From JACRPH01 sp041665465 (GTDB lineage: Archaea; Nanobdellota; Nanobdellia; Woesearchaeales; GW2011-AR9), in NCBI GenBank assembly GCA_041665465.1, contig JBAYIU010000001.1, positions 1,116,001-1,180,000 on the forward strand: a stretch of DNA of 64,000 bases. Direction: 5' to 3'. Under the pieces are notes generated by a model that saw only the letters and a list, made by a program, of their open reading frames with translations, made no database searches and was not told the origin of the DNA. This document shows positions 24,528-34,460 of the stretch, in pieces. Every line of letters starts with the position of its first letter. Within the stretch, counting starts at the first letter, position 1. Position numbers and translations under genes: made by a program.

Positions 24528-26126
24528 ATGGTTAAGAAACTAGAATTAGATCAAAGCAAATTGGCTAAATACCACGATTTGTGGTCGATGGGAGTTAATC
24601 CCTATCCTTACACTTTTCACCTTACGCACCATGCTAAGGAAATAAACGAAAAGTTTGCCAAGTTGAATATTGGAGAACATGCTGAAGATAAGGTTTCTGT
24701 AGCCGGTAGGTTGATGTTACAGCGAGTGATGGGTAAAGCTAGTTTTGCTCATATTCAAGATCAAACCGGGAAATTGCAGTTATATCTTTCACAAGAGAAT
24801 CTTGGTGAAGAGAATTATAAAACATTTACTAAGAAAATCGATGCTGGAGATATTATTGGGGTAGAAGGAACAGTATTCAAAACGAAAACAGGAGAAGTGA
24901 CGATTGAAGTTAAACAATTACAACTTCTTTCTAAATCTTTACTTTCTATGCCTGAAAAGTTCCACGGTCTGAAAGATAAAGAATTAAGATACAGGCAAAG
25001 GTATGTTGACTTGTTCATGAATCCAGAGACGAGAGACGTATTTGTCAAAAGAAGTTTGATGTTAGAATCGATTAGACAATTTTTCAAGGAGAAAGCATTT
25101 ATGGAAGTGGAAACCCCCGCTTTACAAGTTATTTACGGTGGAGCTAATGCCCGACCATTTTTAACTCATATCAATGCTTGGAACATGAGAATGTTCTTGT
25201 CTATCTCTCCCGAACCTTATTTGAAAAGATTACTTGTTGGAGGATTTGAACGGGTGTTTACTATCTGTAAGAATTTCCGTAACGAAGATGTGGACCATAC
25301 TCATAATCCTGAGTTTACCATGTTGGAATGTTATCAAGCGTATGTTGATTATAACACCATGATGGAATATATGGAACAGATCTATGAAAGAGCTGCTTTA
25401 GCTTTGAACGGTACGACTAAAGTAAAACATCTTTACAAAGGTGAAGAAGTAGTGATTGATTTCAAAGCACCTTGGGAACGCCTATCCATGTTAGATGCTT
25501 TAAAGAAATATGGTGGGATTGATGCTTATAAGTTAAGTAAGGAAGATGTTCTAGACTTGGTTTCTCAACATGGAATTGAGTTTGATGGAGATTTCACTTG
25601 GGGATTAGGAGTTCAATTACTGTTTGAAGAATTAGCTGAAGAAAAATTAGTTCAACCAGTACATATTACCGATCATCCTAAAGAATCAACCCCTTTGTGT
25701 AAACCACATCGGCAAGATGCCCGGTTGATTGAACGCTTTGAATCTTTCTGTATGGGAGCAGAATTATGTAACGCTTACTCTGAGTTAAACGATCCAGTTC
25801 TGCAACGTAAGTTGTTAGAAGATCAGGCAGCTCAACTTCGCGGCGGAAATGAAGAAGCTCATCCCATGGATGAAGATTTCGTTAACGCGATCGAGTATGG
25901 AATGGTACCTGCTGGTGGTTTAGGATTTGGAATAGACAGAATGGCAATAATGCTAACTGGAGTAGAATCTATCCGAGATGTTATCTTCTTCCCTACTATG
26001 AAACCTCTTCCTGAAGAAGAAGTAAAGAAGGAAGGCCATAAGGAAGAGAGTAAGAAAGAAGAGAAGGATAATTCTGAACAGAAGCACGAACATAAGAAAG
26101 GTCATTCTGAAGTAGAGGAAGAATAA
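24528..26126 (+). CDS. lysS: Lysyl-tRNA synthetase, class II, with charged C-terminal tail
   Basis: An OB-fold anticodon-binding domain (VAGRLMLQRVMGKASFAHI) precedes a class II catalytic core: motif 1 around MEVETPALQ, motif 2 KNFRNEDVDHTHNPEFTMLE and motif 3 GFGIDRMAIMLTG. The order and the DVIFFPTMKP segment fit LysRS. It charges tRNA-Lys in the cytoplasm. Most classic archaea use the class I enzyme; the class II form is common in some lineages including DPANN. After FFPTMKP about 40 residues rich in K, E and H follow, absent from typical bacterial enzymes. The mutL gene is 67 bases downstream on the same strand. Confidence 0.95.
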   Translation: MVKKLELDQSKLAKYHDLWSMGVNPYPYTFHLTHHAKEINEKFAKLNIGEHAEDKVSVAGRLMLQRVMGKASFAHIQDQTGKLQLYLSQENLGEENYKTFTKKIDAGDIIGVEGTVFKTKTGEVTIEVKQLQLLSKSLLSMPEKFHGLKDKELRYRQRYVDLFMNPETRDVFVKRSLMLESIRQFFKEKAFMEVETPALQVIYGGANARPFLTHINAWNMRMFLSISPEPYLKRLLVGGFERVFTICKNFRNEDVDHTHNPEFTMLECYQAYVDYNTMMEYMEQIYERAALALNGTTKVKHLYKGEEVVIDFKAPWERLSMLDALKKYGGIDAYKLSKEDVLDLVSQHGIEFDGDFTWGLGVQLLFEELAEEKLVQPVHITDHPKESTPLCKPHRQDARLIERFESFCMGAELCNAYSELNDPVLQRKLLEDQAAQLRGGNEEAHPMDEDFVNAIEYGMVPAGGLGFGIDRMAIMLTGVESIRDVIFFPTMKPLPEEEVKKEGHKEESKKEEKDNSEQKHEHKKGHSEVEEE

Positions 26127-26193
26127 ACTTTCTTTTTTTGTTTATTCTCTCTACCATCAAAATTCTTTTAAACCCCCCTCTATCCTTATCTCT

Positions 26194-27966
26194 ATGGCTA
26201 AAATTCAAGTCTTATCTGAAGATTTAATTAACAAGATCGCCGCTGGTGAAGTTATTGAAAGGCCTGCCAGCGTAGTTAAGGAGTTGTTAGAGAATTCTTT
26301 AGATGCCGGAGCGACTAAAGTCCAGATTGAAATCAAGAATTATGGGCAGGATTTAATCAAAGTTACGGATAACGGAGAAGGGATGGATCAAGCCGATGCT
26401 CTTAACTCGGTGGTAAGGCATGCTACCAGCAAGATCAGAAACCAAGATGATCTGTTCTCTATCAACACCTTAGGATTTAGAGGAGAAGCCCTGGCTAGTA
26501 TCGCTGCCGTGTCAAAATTAACTCTTTCTACTAAAACTGGAACTAATCTAGCTGGATTTAATATTGTACTTGAAGGAGGAATAATTAAGTATACCTCTGA
26601 GATTGGAATGGAAAAGGGAACCATTATTATGGTAGAAAATCTTTTCTTTAACACTCCCGCTAGAAAGAAGTTTCTTAAGACTGATGCAGTAGAATTAAGG
26701 CATATTGTTGAAGTAGTAATGCAGTATGCTTTAATCAATTCTAATGTTTCTTTTATATTAATTCATGAAGGAAGAGAGATATTACATTCTCCCAGCGTTT
26801 CTGGATGGAGAGATAATATCGCTTCTTTGTACGGCTTTTCTTTAGCTAAAGAGTTGTTAGAGATAGAGAAAGAAGAGGTTGAATCCGGAGTCCATGTTAA
26901 GGGATTTGTATCTAAACCTTATGATGCGCGTAATGATAAAACTCAGCAAGCTTTGTTTGTTAATGGAAGATGGATTCGTAACGAAGAATTGACTAAAACC
27001 ATTTATGATGCTTATCACTCTTTATTATTTGTGGGTAAGCACCCTATCTTTATTATTAATATTCAGTTAGATCCAACTAAGATTGATGTGAATGTTCATC
27101 CCACTAAGTCTGATATTAAGATCGAACAGAAAACAGAAGTTATGGAAACCTTGTTTAAAGCAGTACGCGAAGCGTTACAGCGTCATGATTTAATTCCAGT
27201 AATGGACTTTGGGTATGAACAGCAATTAGCGTTTGGCAAAACCCTGGTTAGAGAAGAACAGAAAGTTGCTGCCAAGTATGCGTTTGAACCTTCTGAGCAG
27301 ATGGTGTTAAGTTTTCCTTCTGATGAATTAGTTCCGGGAGAAAGTTATTCTACTGCTTCCGATGTTACTAATGAAATTCCTGCTTCAGACAAACTGCCCC
27401 CGTTACGTTTACTGGGACAGATTCATAAAACTTTCTTTGTAGCAGAAACCCCTGGTGGAGTACTATTTATCGATCAACATGTGGTCCAAGAGAGAGTATT
27501 ATATGAAAAGTTTATGGAGCAGTTCATGAATAAAAGGGTAGCAGTACAGAATTTATTACAACCGGAAATCTTAGAGTTAACTCCTACTCAGAACCTATTG
27601 TTGCAGGAGAATAAGGATCATCTACTTAGCTGGGGATTTGGATTAGAAGAGTTTGGGGATAATTCTTTTTTGTTACGTACTGTTCCTACTATTTTTGGCA
27701 GATTACAACCAAAAGAGATGTTGTTTGAGATTATTCAGCAACTTTCTGAAGGGAAGTCAAGGCTGGAAGAAGTGCAAGAAGATATTATCACCAGAATGGC
27801 TTGTCGAGCTTCAGTAAAGGCTGGAGATACTTTGACTAATGGAGAGATGCAAATCTTATTAGGGGCGTTGAATCATACTGTTTTCCCTTACACTTGTCCT
27901 CATGGAAGGGCAGTGTTGATTAAGATGGATGTGGATGAATTAGAACGGAAGTTTCATCGTAAATGA
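26194..27966 (+). CDS. mutL: DNA mismatch repair protein MutL
   Basis: The N-terminal GHKL ATPase is complete: INKIAAGEVIERP, ELLENSLDAGA, DNGEGM, TLGFRGEAL and NTPARKKFLK. The C-terminal part carries the endonuclease motif D427-QHVVQE-RVLYE, ACRASVKAG and CPHGRAV, so this is the nuclease-competent type of MutL. It nicks DNA during mismatch repair with MutS. No mutS lies in the window. Most archaea lack MutL; its presence points to past transfer from bacteria, although codon use here matches the neighbours. It ends tail to tail with a 166-residue orphan gene. Confidence 0.96.
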   Translation: MAKIQVLSEDLINKIAAGEVIERPASVVKELLENSLDAGATKVQIEIKNYGQDLIKVTDNGEGMDQADALNSVVRHATSKIRNQDDLFSINTLGFRGEALASIAAVSKLTLSTKTGTNLAGFNIVLEGGIIKYTSEIGMEKGTIIMVENLFFNTPARKKFLKTDAVELRHIVEVVMQYALINSNVSFILIHEGREILHSPSVSGWRDNIASLYGFSLAKELLEIEKEEVESGVHVKGFVSKPYDARNDKTQQALFVNGRWIRNEELTKTIYDAYHSLLFVGKHPIFIINIQLDPTKIDVNVHPTKSDIKIEQKTEVMETLFKAVREALQRHDLIPVMDFGYEQQLAFGKTLVREEQKVAAKYAFEPSEQMVLSFPSDELVPGESYSTASDVTNEIPASDKLPPLRLLGQIHKTFFVAETPGGVLFIDQHVVQERVLYEKFMEQFMNKRVAVQNLLQPEILELTPTQNLLLQENKDHLLSWGFGLEEFGDNSFLLRTVPTIFGRLQPKEMLFEIIQQLSEGKSRLEEVQEDIITRMACRASVKAGDTLTNGEMQILLGALNHTVFPYTCPHGRAVLIKMDVDELERKFHRK

Positions 27967-28467
27967 TTACTCTTTTTGATATTGAAATAAACTGATTAAA
28001 GTAATATTAGCAGAACAGATATATTGAGCTAAGCAAACCTCAATTCCCGGGAACCTTGGGTGTCTCTCGGAATTTTCTCTAACTATGGTATTCCCTATTT
28101 CGGGACCGTGTGCGTATCCTGGATAGATAAAATGATACTTAAAGATTAAAGGTTTCATATCTCTTGGAGGAAAATAAGGGTATTTTACTGCATGTAATCC
28201 CCAATAACCTTTATCCTTATAATATGGCTTCATAAAAGGACTTATCTCCAATACTTCTGAAGATAAACGATGATCTTCTGAAAGGATGTCATCTAAGTTC
28301 TTTACTATTTCTATAGTTGGGCATTTCCACGTAGAACATATCTCTAATCCCAAGGTGAAGAACTTCGTAAGTTTGCCATCTCTATTCCCTTTTGGAACTA
28401 ATTCAATTTCGTCCTTTAAGTTTTGCATAAATAGTCTTAACATCTCTTTTTTAGAAACAGAGACCAT
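27967..28467 (-). CDS. Hypothetical protein, 166 aa
   Basis: I do not recognise this protein. It is soluble, with FMKPYYKDKGYWGLHAVKYPYFPP in the middle (split here: FMKPYYKDKG and YWGLHAVKYPYF), and several histidines and cysteines near the end without a clear metal motif. It begins 71 bases from the divergent TrmB-family regulator, which may control it (inference), and its stop abuts that of mutL. Confidence 0.55.
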   Translation of the reverse strand: MVSVSKKEMLRLFMQNLKDEIELVPKGNRDGKLTKFFTLGLEICSTWKCPTIEIVKNLDDILSEDHRLSSEVLEISPFMKPYYKDKGYWGLHAVKYPYFPPRDMKPLIFKYHFIYPGYAHGPEIGNTIVRENSERHPRFPGIEVCLAQYICSANITLISLFQYQKE

Positions 28468-28538
28468 TAATAACCTAAGTCGTCAATTTTCGACAACTTA
28501 TAAGAAATATTTATATATATCAAATCATTTAAGCAATT

Positions 28539-29252
28539 ATGGAACAAGATTTGATAAACTATGGTTTATCTGAAAAAGAAGCTAAACTATATCTGCTCTG
28601 TCTTAAAGCGGGAGAAACTACCGCTAATAGACTGATTAAACTATCTGGGATGCCTCGCGGAACTACTTATGATATTTTGAATAAACTCAAAGAAATGGGA
28701 TTAATTAGTTCAATTCTCAAAGACCATGGAGCAGTTTATCTAGCTAACGATCCAGAAATTTTGGTTAAAGAGTTAGATGAGAAGAAAGAAGATATTCAAA
28801 AGATAATCCCGGATTTAAGAAAAATAAGTAAAACTCTTTCTCCCTCGCCGGAGATAGAAGTCTTTGGAGGTTTATCTGGAATTAAAAAGATCTTAGATGA
28901 GATACTGGAAAATTGCAAAGAAGTTATCATTATGGGAAACGAGAAGTATGCTCGAGAAGTAATCAGACATCATCCAGAAAACTTTCGTATGAAGAGACTA
29001 GAAAGAAAGATTAGAATTAAAAACTTGCTGGAAGAATCAAAGATTTCCAGATTACTACAAGATGATGCTTACTCTCAAGTTAGACATCATCCTTCATTAA
29101 AGGAATCTAAAGAGGTATTAATCATTTATAATGATAATACGGTTCATATTATCATGGAAGAACCAATAAAAATAATAAAGATCAATTCAAAGGAATATAC
29201 TCGAACCCAAAAGATTTTGTTTGAGAGTCTTTGGGAAAGTGCGAAGAAATAA
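28539..29252 (+). CDS. TrmB-family transcriptional regulator
   Basis: The first 70 residues form the TrmB winged helix (GLSEKEAKLYLLCLKAGE, then MPRGTTYDILNKLKEMGLI), followed by a coiled coil and a PLD-like effector domain (VIIMGNEKYA). Family members sense sugars or other metabolites and repress or activate transport and metabolic genes. A TATA element (TTTATATATATC, about 28508-28519) sits 25 bases before the ATG. The divergent 166-residue gene is the closest possible target. Confidence 0.88.
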   Translation: MEQDLINYGLSEKEAKLYLLCLKAGETTANRLIKLSGMPRGTTYDILNKLKEMGLISSILKDHGAVYLANDPEILVKELDEKKEDIQKIIPDLRKISKTLSPSPEIEVFGGLSGIKKILDEILENCKEVIIMGNEKYAREVIRHHPENFRMKRLERKIRIKNLLEESKISRLLQDDAYSQVRHHPSLKESKEVLIIYNDNTVHIIMEEPIKIIKINSKEYTRTQKILFESLWESAKK

Positions 29253-29277
29253 TATGGTCTTGTTGTACTATACCCCT

Positions 29278-30312
29278 TTAATCCTTAAACACTTTCTCAA
29301 CTAATCTGAATCTTTTATTCTTACAATCTATCTCTGCTTTAATCCCCAGAGGTAAAATCCATTGGGGGTCAGTATGGCCAAAGTCCATATTCATAATTAT
29401 CGGAAGAGAAGTGTTCTTTAATTCAACTTTAACCACTTTCAACACTTTCTCTTCTAACTCCTTTCTCTCTTTAGCATTATATTTCATCGGCCTCCCAATA
29501 ATCAAGGCAGATATTTTATCCAGGATTCCTTGCGTTCCGTAATTACGAATCATCCACTTAACTTGTTCTGGAGTAGGTTTATCATTTGATAGTTCTAAGA
29601 ACAGAATTCTTCCTTGCCAGAAAGTTTCTTTGGGCCAGAATTTAGTTCCTTTCATGAATTCTAACACTTCAATACATCCCCCAAAAAGTTCTCCTTTAAC
29701 TATGGATTTACCTTGCAGCCAGTTCCAACCAGGATTCTTAATCTTGGGTTTGGTCTTACCAACATTCTTCTTATTATTCCAACCCAGATAACCATGACAG
29801 TAGTATTTGTATGGTTTATACTCATAGCTTTTAGGATTTTCAAATAGAATTGTCTTAATATGTCTATGAAATGATTCTTCTAACGAGTTCCATTGAGAAA
29901 AACCAGCCATAATCGAAGGACCGTTAAAGGTTACTAATCCTAACTGATTAAGATAAGAAGTTAAGGTAGTAGTATCAGAATATCCCATTATCAATTTAGG
30001 ATTCTTCTTAATCATCTTTAGGTCTAGAAACGGTAAGATTCTGATTGAATCATCTCCTCCAATAGTCGCAAAGATGGCCTTAACTGTTTTATCTGCAAAG
30101 GCTTGATTAATACTCTTAGCTCTAAATTCTGGATGTAAATAAAGATAATCTGCATCCTTTCTAGCAGAAGGGAACTCTTTAATCTTAAAACCTAATCTCT
30201 TTAAAGTTTCAATCCCTGATTCGTAAATATGGGGGAAGACGCTAGGGCCTCCCCAGGAAGGAGAGACTATAGCAACGGTATCTCCTTTATGTAATTTTTT
30301 AGGTTTGATCAT
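29278..30312 (-). CDS. S66 peptidase (LD-carboxypeptidase/MccF-like)
   Basis: The protein has the S66 triad in context: GYSDTT with the nucleophile serine, LFLELSND with the glutamate and MDFGHTDPQ with the histidine. The start (KKLHKGDTVAIVSPSWGG) and FATIGGDDSIRI are also typical. Family members are LD-carboxypeptidases acting on murein peptides, or MccF enzymes that cleave toxic aminoacyl-nucleotides such as microcin C. Archaea lack murein, so the detoxifying role is more likely. At 344 residues it is full length. Confidence 0.88.
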   Translation of the reverse strand: MIKPKKLHKGDTVAIVSPSWGGPSVFPHIYESGIETLKRLGFKIKEFPSARKDADYLYLHPEFRAKSINQAFADKTVKAIFATIGGDDSIRILPFLDLKMIKKNPKLIMGYSDTTTLTSYLNQLGLVTFNGPSIMAGFSQWNSLEESFHRHIKTILFENPKSYEYKPYKYYCHGYLGWNNKKNVGKTKPKIKNPGWNWLQGKSIVKGELFGGCIEVLEFMKGTKFWPKETFWQGRILFLELSNDKPTPEQVKWMIRNYGTQGILDKISALIIGRPMKYNAKERKELEEKVLKVVKVELKNTSLPIIMNMDFGHTDPQWILPLGIKAEIDCKNKRFRLVEKVFKD

Positions 30313-30452
30313 TTAAGGGATTATATTCTGAGAATATATAAGTTTTGTGCGAGTAGTTCCCTCCAGAAAGAACACTCTCTTTCTTCACCAATCACTATGC
30401 TTTAGTAATAACTGCCACAAGTTTTATAAATACTCTTTTCTTATCTGGCCAT

Positions 30453-31124
30453 ATGCACTCCACATTTTTTTATTCCAGAACAATTCCTCCCCACCGAAAA
30501 AGAGAATTCGTAAACTTACTTACTGATTATCTAACTCCAACAGATGAAGAAGCGTTTTCATTAAGAGCAACCTATCCATTAAGCTACGCCAGAAAACAAA
30601 TTGGGGCTTTTCTAGAGGGAAATTTAGATTATGCAGCTCTAGATTCTTTGAGGCCTTATCTTCTACAAATAGCTATGGATTATTCTGGTACTGCTGAAAT
30701 GGCTAAGGCAATCGGTCTTTATCCTGGGGTCGATATTGAGAGTTATAAACCAGAAGCAACTGATCGTCCTGGTCAAACTGGACTGTTTAAGATTGCGATG
30801 TCCCCCGTTCCTTCTCCAGAAGGCAGGCGTGTTGTTGCAGAAGATTTAAAGAATGGTTTTGGACTCCGACTACATTGTACTCCCGATTATCGGTGTCATA
30901 TAGATATGTCTCCTCAAGAGGAGCAAATTACAGCAATACAATCATTACGCTTTGGATGGGACTTTTTTGCTCGACCACTAGAAGCATTGATTGGTAAACC
31001 CGAATTAGTATTATTGCATAAGGCTGCTATTCCATTAGAGTTAGCTGAAGAATTGATTAGACCAGAATTACCAATGGAAGAAAGAGTAAGACTCATTGAA
31101 AGGATTGACATCTATAACAGATAA
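30453..31124 (+). CDS. Hypothetical protein, 223 aa
   Basis: I do not recognise this protein. It is soluble and mostly helical, with CTPDYRCHIDMS in the middle. A TATA element (TTTTATAAATAC, about 30421-30432) supports independent, leaderless transcription from the ATG at 30453. Its last 13 bases overlap the end of the convergent DUF212 gene. Confidence 0.58.
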   Translation: MHSTFFYSRTIPPHRKREFVNLLTDYLTPTDEEAFSLRATYPLSYARKQIGAFLEGNLDYAALDSLRPYLLQIAMDYSGTAEMAKAIGLYPGVDIESYKPEATDRPGQTGLFKIAMSPVPSPEGRRVVAEDLKNGFGLRLHCTPDYRCHIDMSPQEEQITAIQSLRFGWDFFARPLEALIGKPELVLLHKAAIPLELAEELIRPELPMEERVRLIERIDIYNR

Positions 31125-31522
31125 AACACTCCAATCGCTATTAAGAATCCTAGGATAGAACCGACTGTAACTTGTAACGGAGTATGTCCCATAGAGAAAT
31201 GGGTTTGTTTATGCAACTTCAACTTTTGCATCATTTTCTGAATTACCATTCCTTCTTCTCCCACCGTACGACGAACTCCAAAAGCGTCTCTGACAATAAT
31301 AAAAGCTAATACTAAACTAATCACAAACGCAGTGGATACTCCTTCCATTAAATAAATCATAGTGGCTAGAGAAACCACAAAAGCAGAATGTGAAGAAGGC
31401 ATTCCTCCTGTAACCAAAATGTCTTTCCAGTGTAAAGTCTTATGTCTAAACCAGAAAATTATTAACTTTATCAGTTGAACTCCAAATCCTGCTAGGATTA
31501 CAGAGATTAAAATCTTATTCAT
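31112..31522 (-). CDS. Divergent PAP2 family (DUF212) membrane protein
   Basis: This 136-residue membrane protein contains TGGMPSSHSAFVVSLA, RDAFGVRRTVGEEG and HTPLQVTVGSILG, the signature of the DUF212 family related to vanadium-dependent haloperoxidase/PAP2 phosphatases. It has four hydrophobic segments. A role in lipid phosphate chemistry is likely but unproven for this branch. It is downstream of the aIF2 gamma gene on the same strand and overlaps the convergent 223-residue gene by 13 bases. Confidence 0.88.
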   Translation of the reverse strand: MNKILISVILAGFGVQLIKLIIFWFRHKTLHWKDILVTGGMPSSHSAFVVSLATMIYLMEGVSTAFVISLVLAFIIVRDAFGVRRTVGEEGMVIQKMMQKLKLHKQTHFSMGHTPLQVTVGSILGFLIAIGVFYLL

Positions 31523-31555
31523 AGTATAGGATGATTATTTCGGGGTTTATATAAT

Positions 31556-32857
31556 TTACTTCAATATCCCATACCCAATCAATCTAAATCGGTCTTCAAC
31601 TCTACGAGAAATAGTTATTCTGTCTCCTGGATTAGCACATACTGGTTTCTTTAACACACAGATAGTATTCTTCTTAGATGGATCTTGGACAATTCCTACT
31701 GTGGCAGAAGAATTAACGTTTAACATTAAAACTTCTCCTTTAGCTAACGGTTTAACTTCAACTTCTTCTTTAGTTCCAACTACTCGCTCTAATAAATGGG
31801 TATCTAAAGTAAGTTGATAATGGGTAGGAGGTAATTTTCCAGGTAATCCAACTAATGATCCGGTAAGTGAATCTGCTTTAACAATACTTGGATCAAGTAA
31901 AGTAGAGATGGCCATACTTCCTCCAGGAAGAATTTCTTGTACTGGAGCTCCTCCAGAAAATATTTGAATAATCCTTGTAGTAAGAGGTTTGTAAACTTTC
32001 TTGTTTTTCTCTTCTACCATATATCCTGGAACGATTTCAATTTCATCTCCTACTTTAAATTTGCCTTGTTTAACTGTTCCTCCAAGAACTCCGCCCACTA
32101 ATTTCTCTGGTTTAATCCCGGGCTTATTAACGTCAAAACTTCTAGCAACTAACATCAAAGCATCTTTGTTTACGTCTCTGGTGGGAGTAAGAATTATCTC
32201 TTGAATCGCTCTTAATAAGGCGTCGATATTGACATTGGCTCGAGCTGAAATGGGAATAATCGGAGCATTCTTGAAATCGGTATTGGACAAGAATGCTTTA
32301 ATCTCTTGATAATTTTTCATGGCTTCTTCGTGATTGACTAGATCAATCTTGTTTTGAATAATTATAACATTCTTAATCCCGGAAATCTGTAAGGCCATTA
32401 AGTGTTCTTTAGTTTGTGGTTGAGGACAGGTTTCGTTAGCAGCAACTAATAATAAAGCACCGTCAACAATAGCTGCTCCAGAAAGCATAGTAGCCATTAA
32501 TGATTCATGGCCGGGAGCATCAACTAAAGATATTTTTCTTAACGGAGTAGTGGGATTATTGCACTTGATACATTTGTCTTTAGTAGTTACGAAATTATCT
32601 TTCTCACATTTATAAATGGTAAAATCAGCATACCCTAATCTGATGGTGATACCTTTCTTCATCTCTTCAGAATGAGTGTCGGTCCACTTTCCACTGAGAC
32701 GTTCAGTTAAAGTAGTCTTACCATGATCAACGTGACCGACTAAAGCGATATTGATCTCTGGTTGGATAGCAAGTTGTTTAGGTTTAGTTTGTGGTTCAGG
32801 AGAAGCTGAAGCACTAGCTGGAACAGCAGTTTCTTCAGTAGTTTTCTTCTTAGCCAT
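31556..32857 (-). CDS. eif2g: Translation initiation factor aIF2 gamma subunit
   Basis: The 433-residue GTPase shows GHVDHGKTTL (P loop), an LVDAPGHESL G3 motif, QNKIDLV (G4), a zinc-knuckle insertion with three visible cysteines between G1 and G3, and the beta-barrel domains II and III. KKGITIRLGYAD is the switch I region typical of e/aIF2 gamma. It carries initiator Met-tRNA to the small ribosomal subunit. The first 30 residues form a low-complexity T/A/P/S extension. The alpha and beta subunits are not in the window. Confidence 0.96.
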   Translation of the reverse strand: MAKKKTTEETAVPASASASPEPQTKPKQLAIQPEINIALVGHVDHGKTTLTERLSGKWTDTHSEEMKKGITIRLGYADFTIYKCEKDNFVTTKDKCIKCNNPTTPLRKISLVDAPGHESLMATMLSGAAIVDGALLLVAANETCPQPQTKEHLMALQISGIKNVIIIQNKIDLVNHEEAMKNYQEIKAFLSNTDFKNAPIIPISARANVNIDALLRAIQEIILTPTRDVNKDALMLVARSFDVNKPGIKPEKLVGGVLGGTVKQGKFKVGDEIEIVPGYMVEEKNKKVYKPLTTRIIQIFSGGAPVQEILPGGSMAISTLLDPSIVKADSLTGSLVGLPGKLPPTHYQLTLDTHLLERVVGTKEEVEVKPLAKGEVLMLNVNSSATVGIVQDPSKKNTICVLKKPVCANPGDRITISRRVEDRFRLIGYGILK

Positions 32858-32883
32858 ATTAGATTATAAGAAAAGAGGATTAT

Positions 32884-33690
32884 TTATAAAGGTTTACTCT
32901 CATAACTGTGGCTGAATGATTGGGCGATAGGTCTTTTCTGTTTTAATCTCAATCCGAAAGTAAAATCTGCTTCCTCCATCTTTTGCAATATCAGACAACA
33001 GTCACCATTCCTTATGATTTTGAATCCAGGTATTCCTCCGTACTTCCAACTTATGTACTTAAAGAGCTCGTAATGATCTACTTTTTCATCTGGTTTTCTT
33101 TGGTAATACATATCTTCAATATTATGTACTGCTAAATAACCTTCAACTTTTAGTTGGCGGGCAGCATTAGCAAAAGCTATCAATGGATCATCTAACCAGC
33201 GCATGGCTACATGAGCAGTAACTAAATCCGGAGCAGAAGGAAAGGTTGCAGTGTGTACATCTTCAACAACAATTCTCGGTCGATATTGTGGAAGAAGAAC
33301 GTCTCTTAAATCGCTAAATTTCTTTTGTTCTGCTTCCACTTCTGCTCTTCTTTCTCCCAAAACATCGTATCCAAGAATATCTAAACGATTGGGGTCTATT
33401 CCTTTTTCTGCAAGATGAATTCTTCCTTGGCTTAGAGCTATCCCATTTCCACAGCACAAATCAACCCAGAATAGTGTGTCTTTTTTTAATAATAAATCAA
33501 CGATTAAAGAAGGTAAAGAATATTCTTTCTTTTCTGGTTGAAATGGATTCCTAATCCAATCAAATCCTAATCGGGAAGAATATTCTTCTAATGTATTGCA
33601 TCGGTAAGGACGAGAATCGCTTACCAATGTTCGATATTCTTGGTATTGTAACACTTCTTGTTCAGCGATCAGTTCTTTTAATGGTTTCAT
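32884..33690 (-). CDS. Class I SAM-dependent methyltransferase-like protein
   Basis: The segment LFWVDLCCGNGIALSQG is a SAM-binding motif I, followed by LDILGYDVLGE (acidic residue for the ribose) and APDLVTAHVAMRWLDDP in the position of motifs II-III. Substrate unknown. The second half continues as strands and helices typical of the fold. It follows another methyltransferase by 13 bases on the same strand, so the two are probably co-expressed. Confidence 0.7.
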   Translation of the reverse strand: MKPLKELIAEQEVLQYQEYRTLVSDSRPYRCNTLEEYSSRLGFDWIRNPFQPEKKEYSLPSLIVDLLLKKDTLFWVDLCCGNGIALSQGRIHLAEKGIDPNRLDILGYDVLGERRAEVEAEQKKFSDLRDVLLPQYRPRIVVEDVHTATFPSAPDLVTAHVAMRWLDDPLIAFANAARQLKVEGYLAVHNIEDMYYQRKPDEKVDHYELFKYISWKYGGIPGFKIIRNGDCCLILQKMEEADFTFGLRLKQKRPIAQSFSHSYESKPL

Positions 33691-33703
33691 CTTTTAAGAA
33701 TAA

Positions 33704-34354
33704 CTACCTTAGATAGTAAGTTATCAATAAATCTTCTGGACCAATTTCAGCTATTCTGCGTGGCACGATTTTTTGGATAACACCAAATCCTTGGTTAGCT
33801 AATTCCGTCAATTCTTCCTTACTTTTCATCTCTTCAAATCTAACCTGGTTAGACCCATCTCTCTCAATCCAGTTATATGCTCTAGCAGCTAATCCTTTTA
33901 GGCTAGGAAATTTGTCTAGAATCTCAGAATAACGGTCTCCGTACGGTTCACAGATGATTATTCTTCTTAATGCCATTTCTGCTGCTTTTTGGATTAATCT
34001 CTGTTGTGCTTCATATGGTTGTAGATGATGAAGTGCGTCAACCAAAACAACTGCATCTGGGCATTCTACCTGAAAAGGAGCTTCTTGATGGGCGTCTCCT
34101 TCTTTTACTTTAAGTCCTTTCTTCTGAGCATAGCTAACAAATCGGGGATTAATATCAAATCCGGAATATTCCATTTCTGAAGGTAAATATTTTGCAAGTA
34201 AACCTGGACCAGCACAGGGTTCAAAAACAGAAGTACATCCTTGTAATTGTTCTGCTATCTGTTGATAACGTTCTCGGAGATGTTTTCCATGTACGCCGTA
34301 GAGCATAGCTTTATACAGTAAAGGATGGCGGTAGATGATGTTTGGGCGGCCCAT
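33704..34354 (-). CDS. Class I SAM-dependent methyltransferase
   Basis: The SAM motifs are clear: VFEPCAGPGLLAKYL (motif I), YSGFDINPRFV, EGDAHQEAPF and PDAVVLVDALHHL. The layout is that of small-molecule or lipid methyltransferases of the UbiE type, with no substrate clue. It lies upstream of the second methyltransferase gene and is divergent from the PP2C phosphatase gene. Confidence 0.82.
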   Translation of the reverse strand: MGRPNIIYRHPLLYKAMLYGVHGKHLRERYQQIAEQLQGCTSVFEPCAGPGLLAKYLPSEMEYSGFDINPRFVSYAQKKGLKVKEGDAHQEAPFQVECPDAVVLVDALHHLQPYEAQQRLIQKAAEMALRRIIICEPYGDRYSEILDKFPSLKGLAARAYNWIERDGSNQVRFEEMKSKEELTELANQGFGVIQKIVPRRIAEIGPEDLLITYYLR

Positions 34355-34460
34355 TTTCTTCTTTAATTTGTACTTATTTTTAAAGTTTTCGGGTTATTTA
34401 CTACCCTTTAGTAGAAATATTTATATATGTGGTCTTATTGCTAGATGATTAGGTCCAAGA

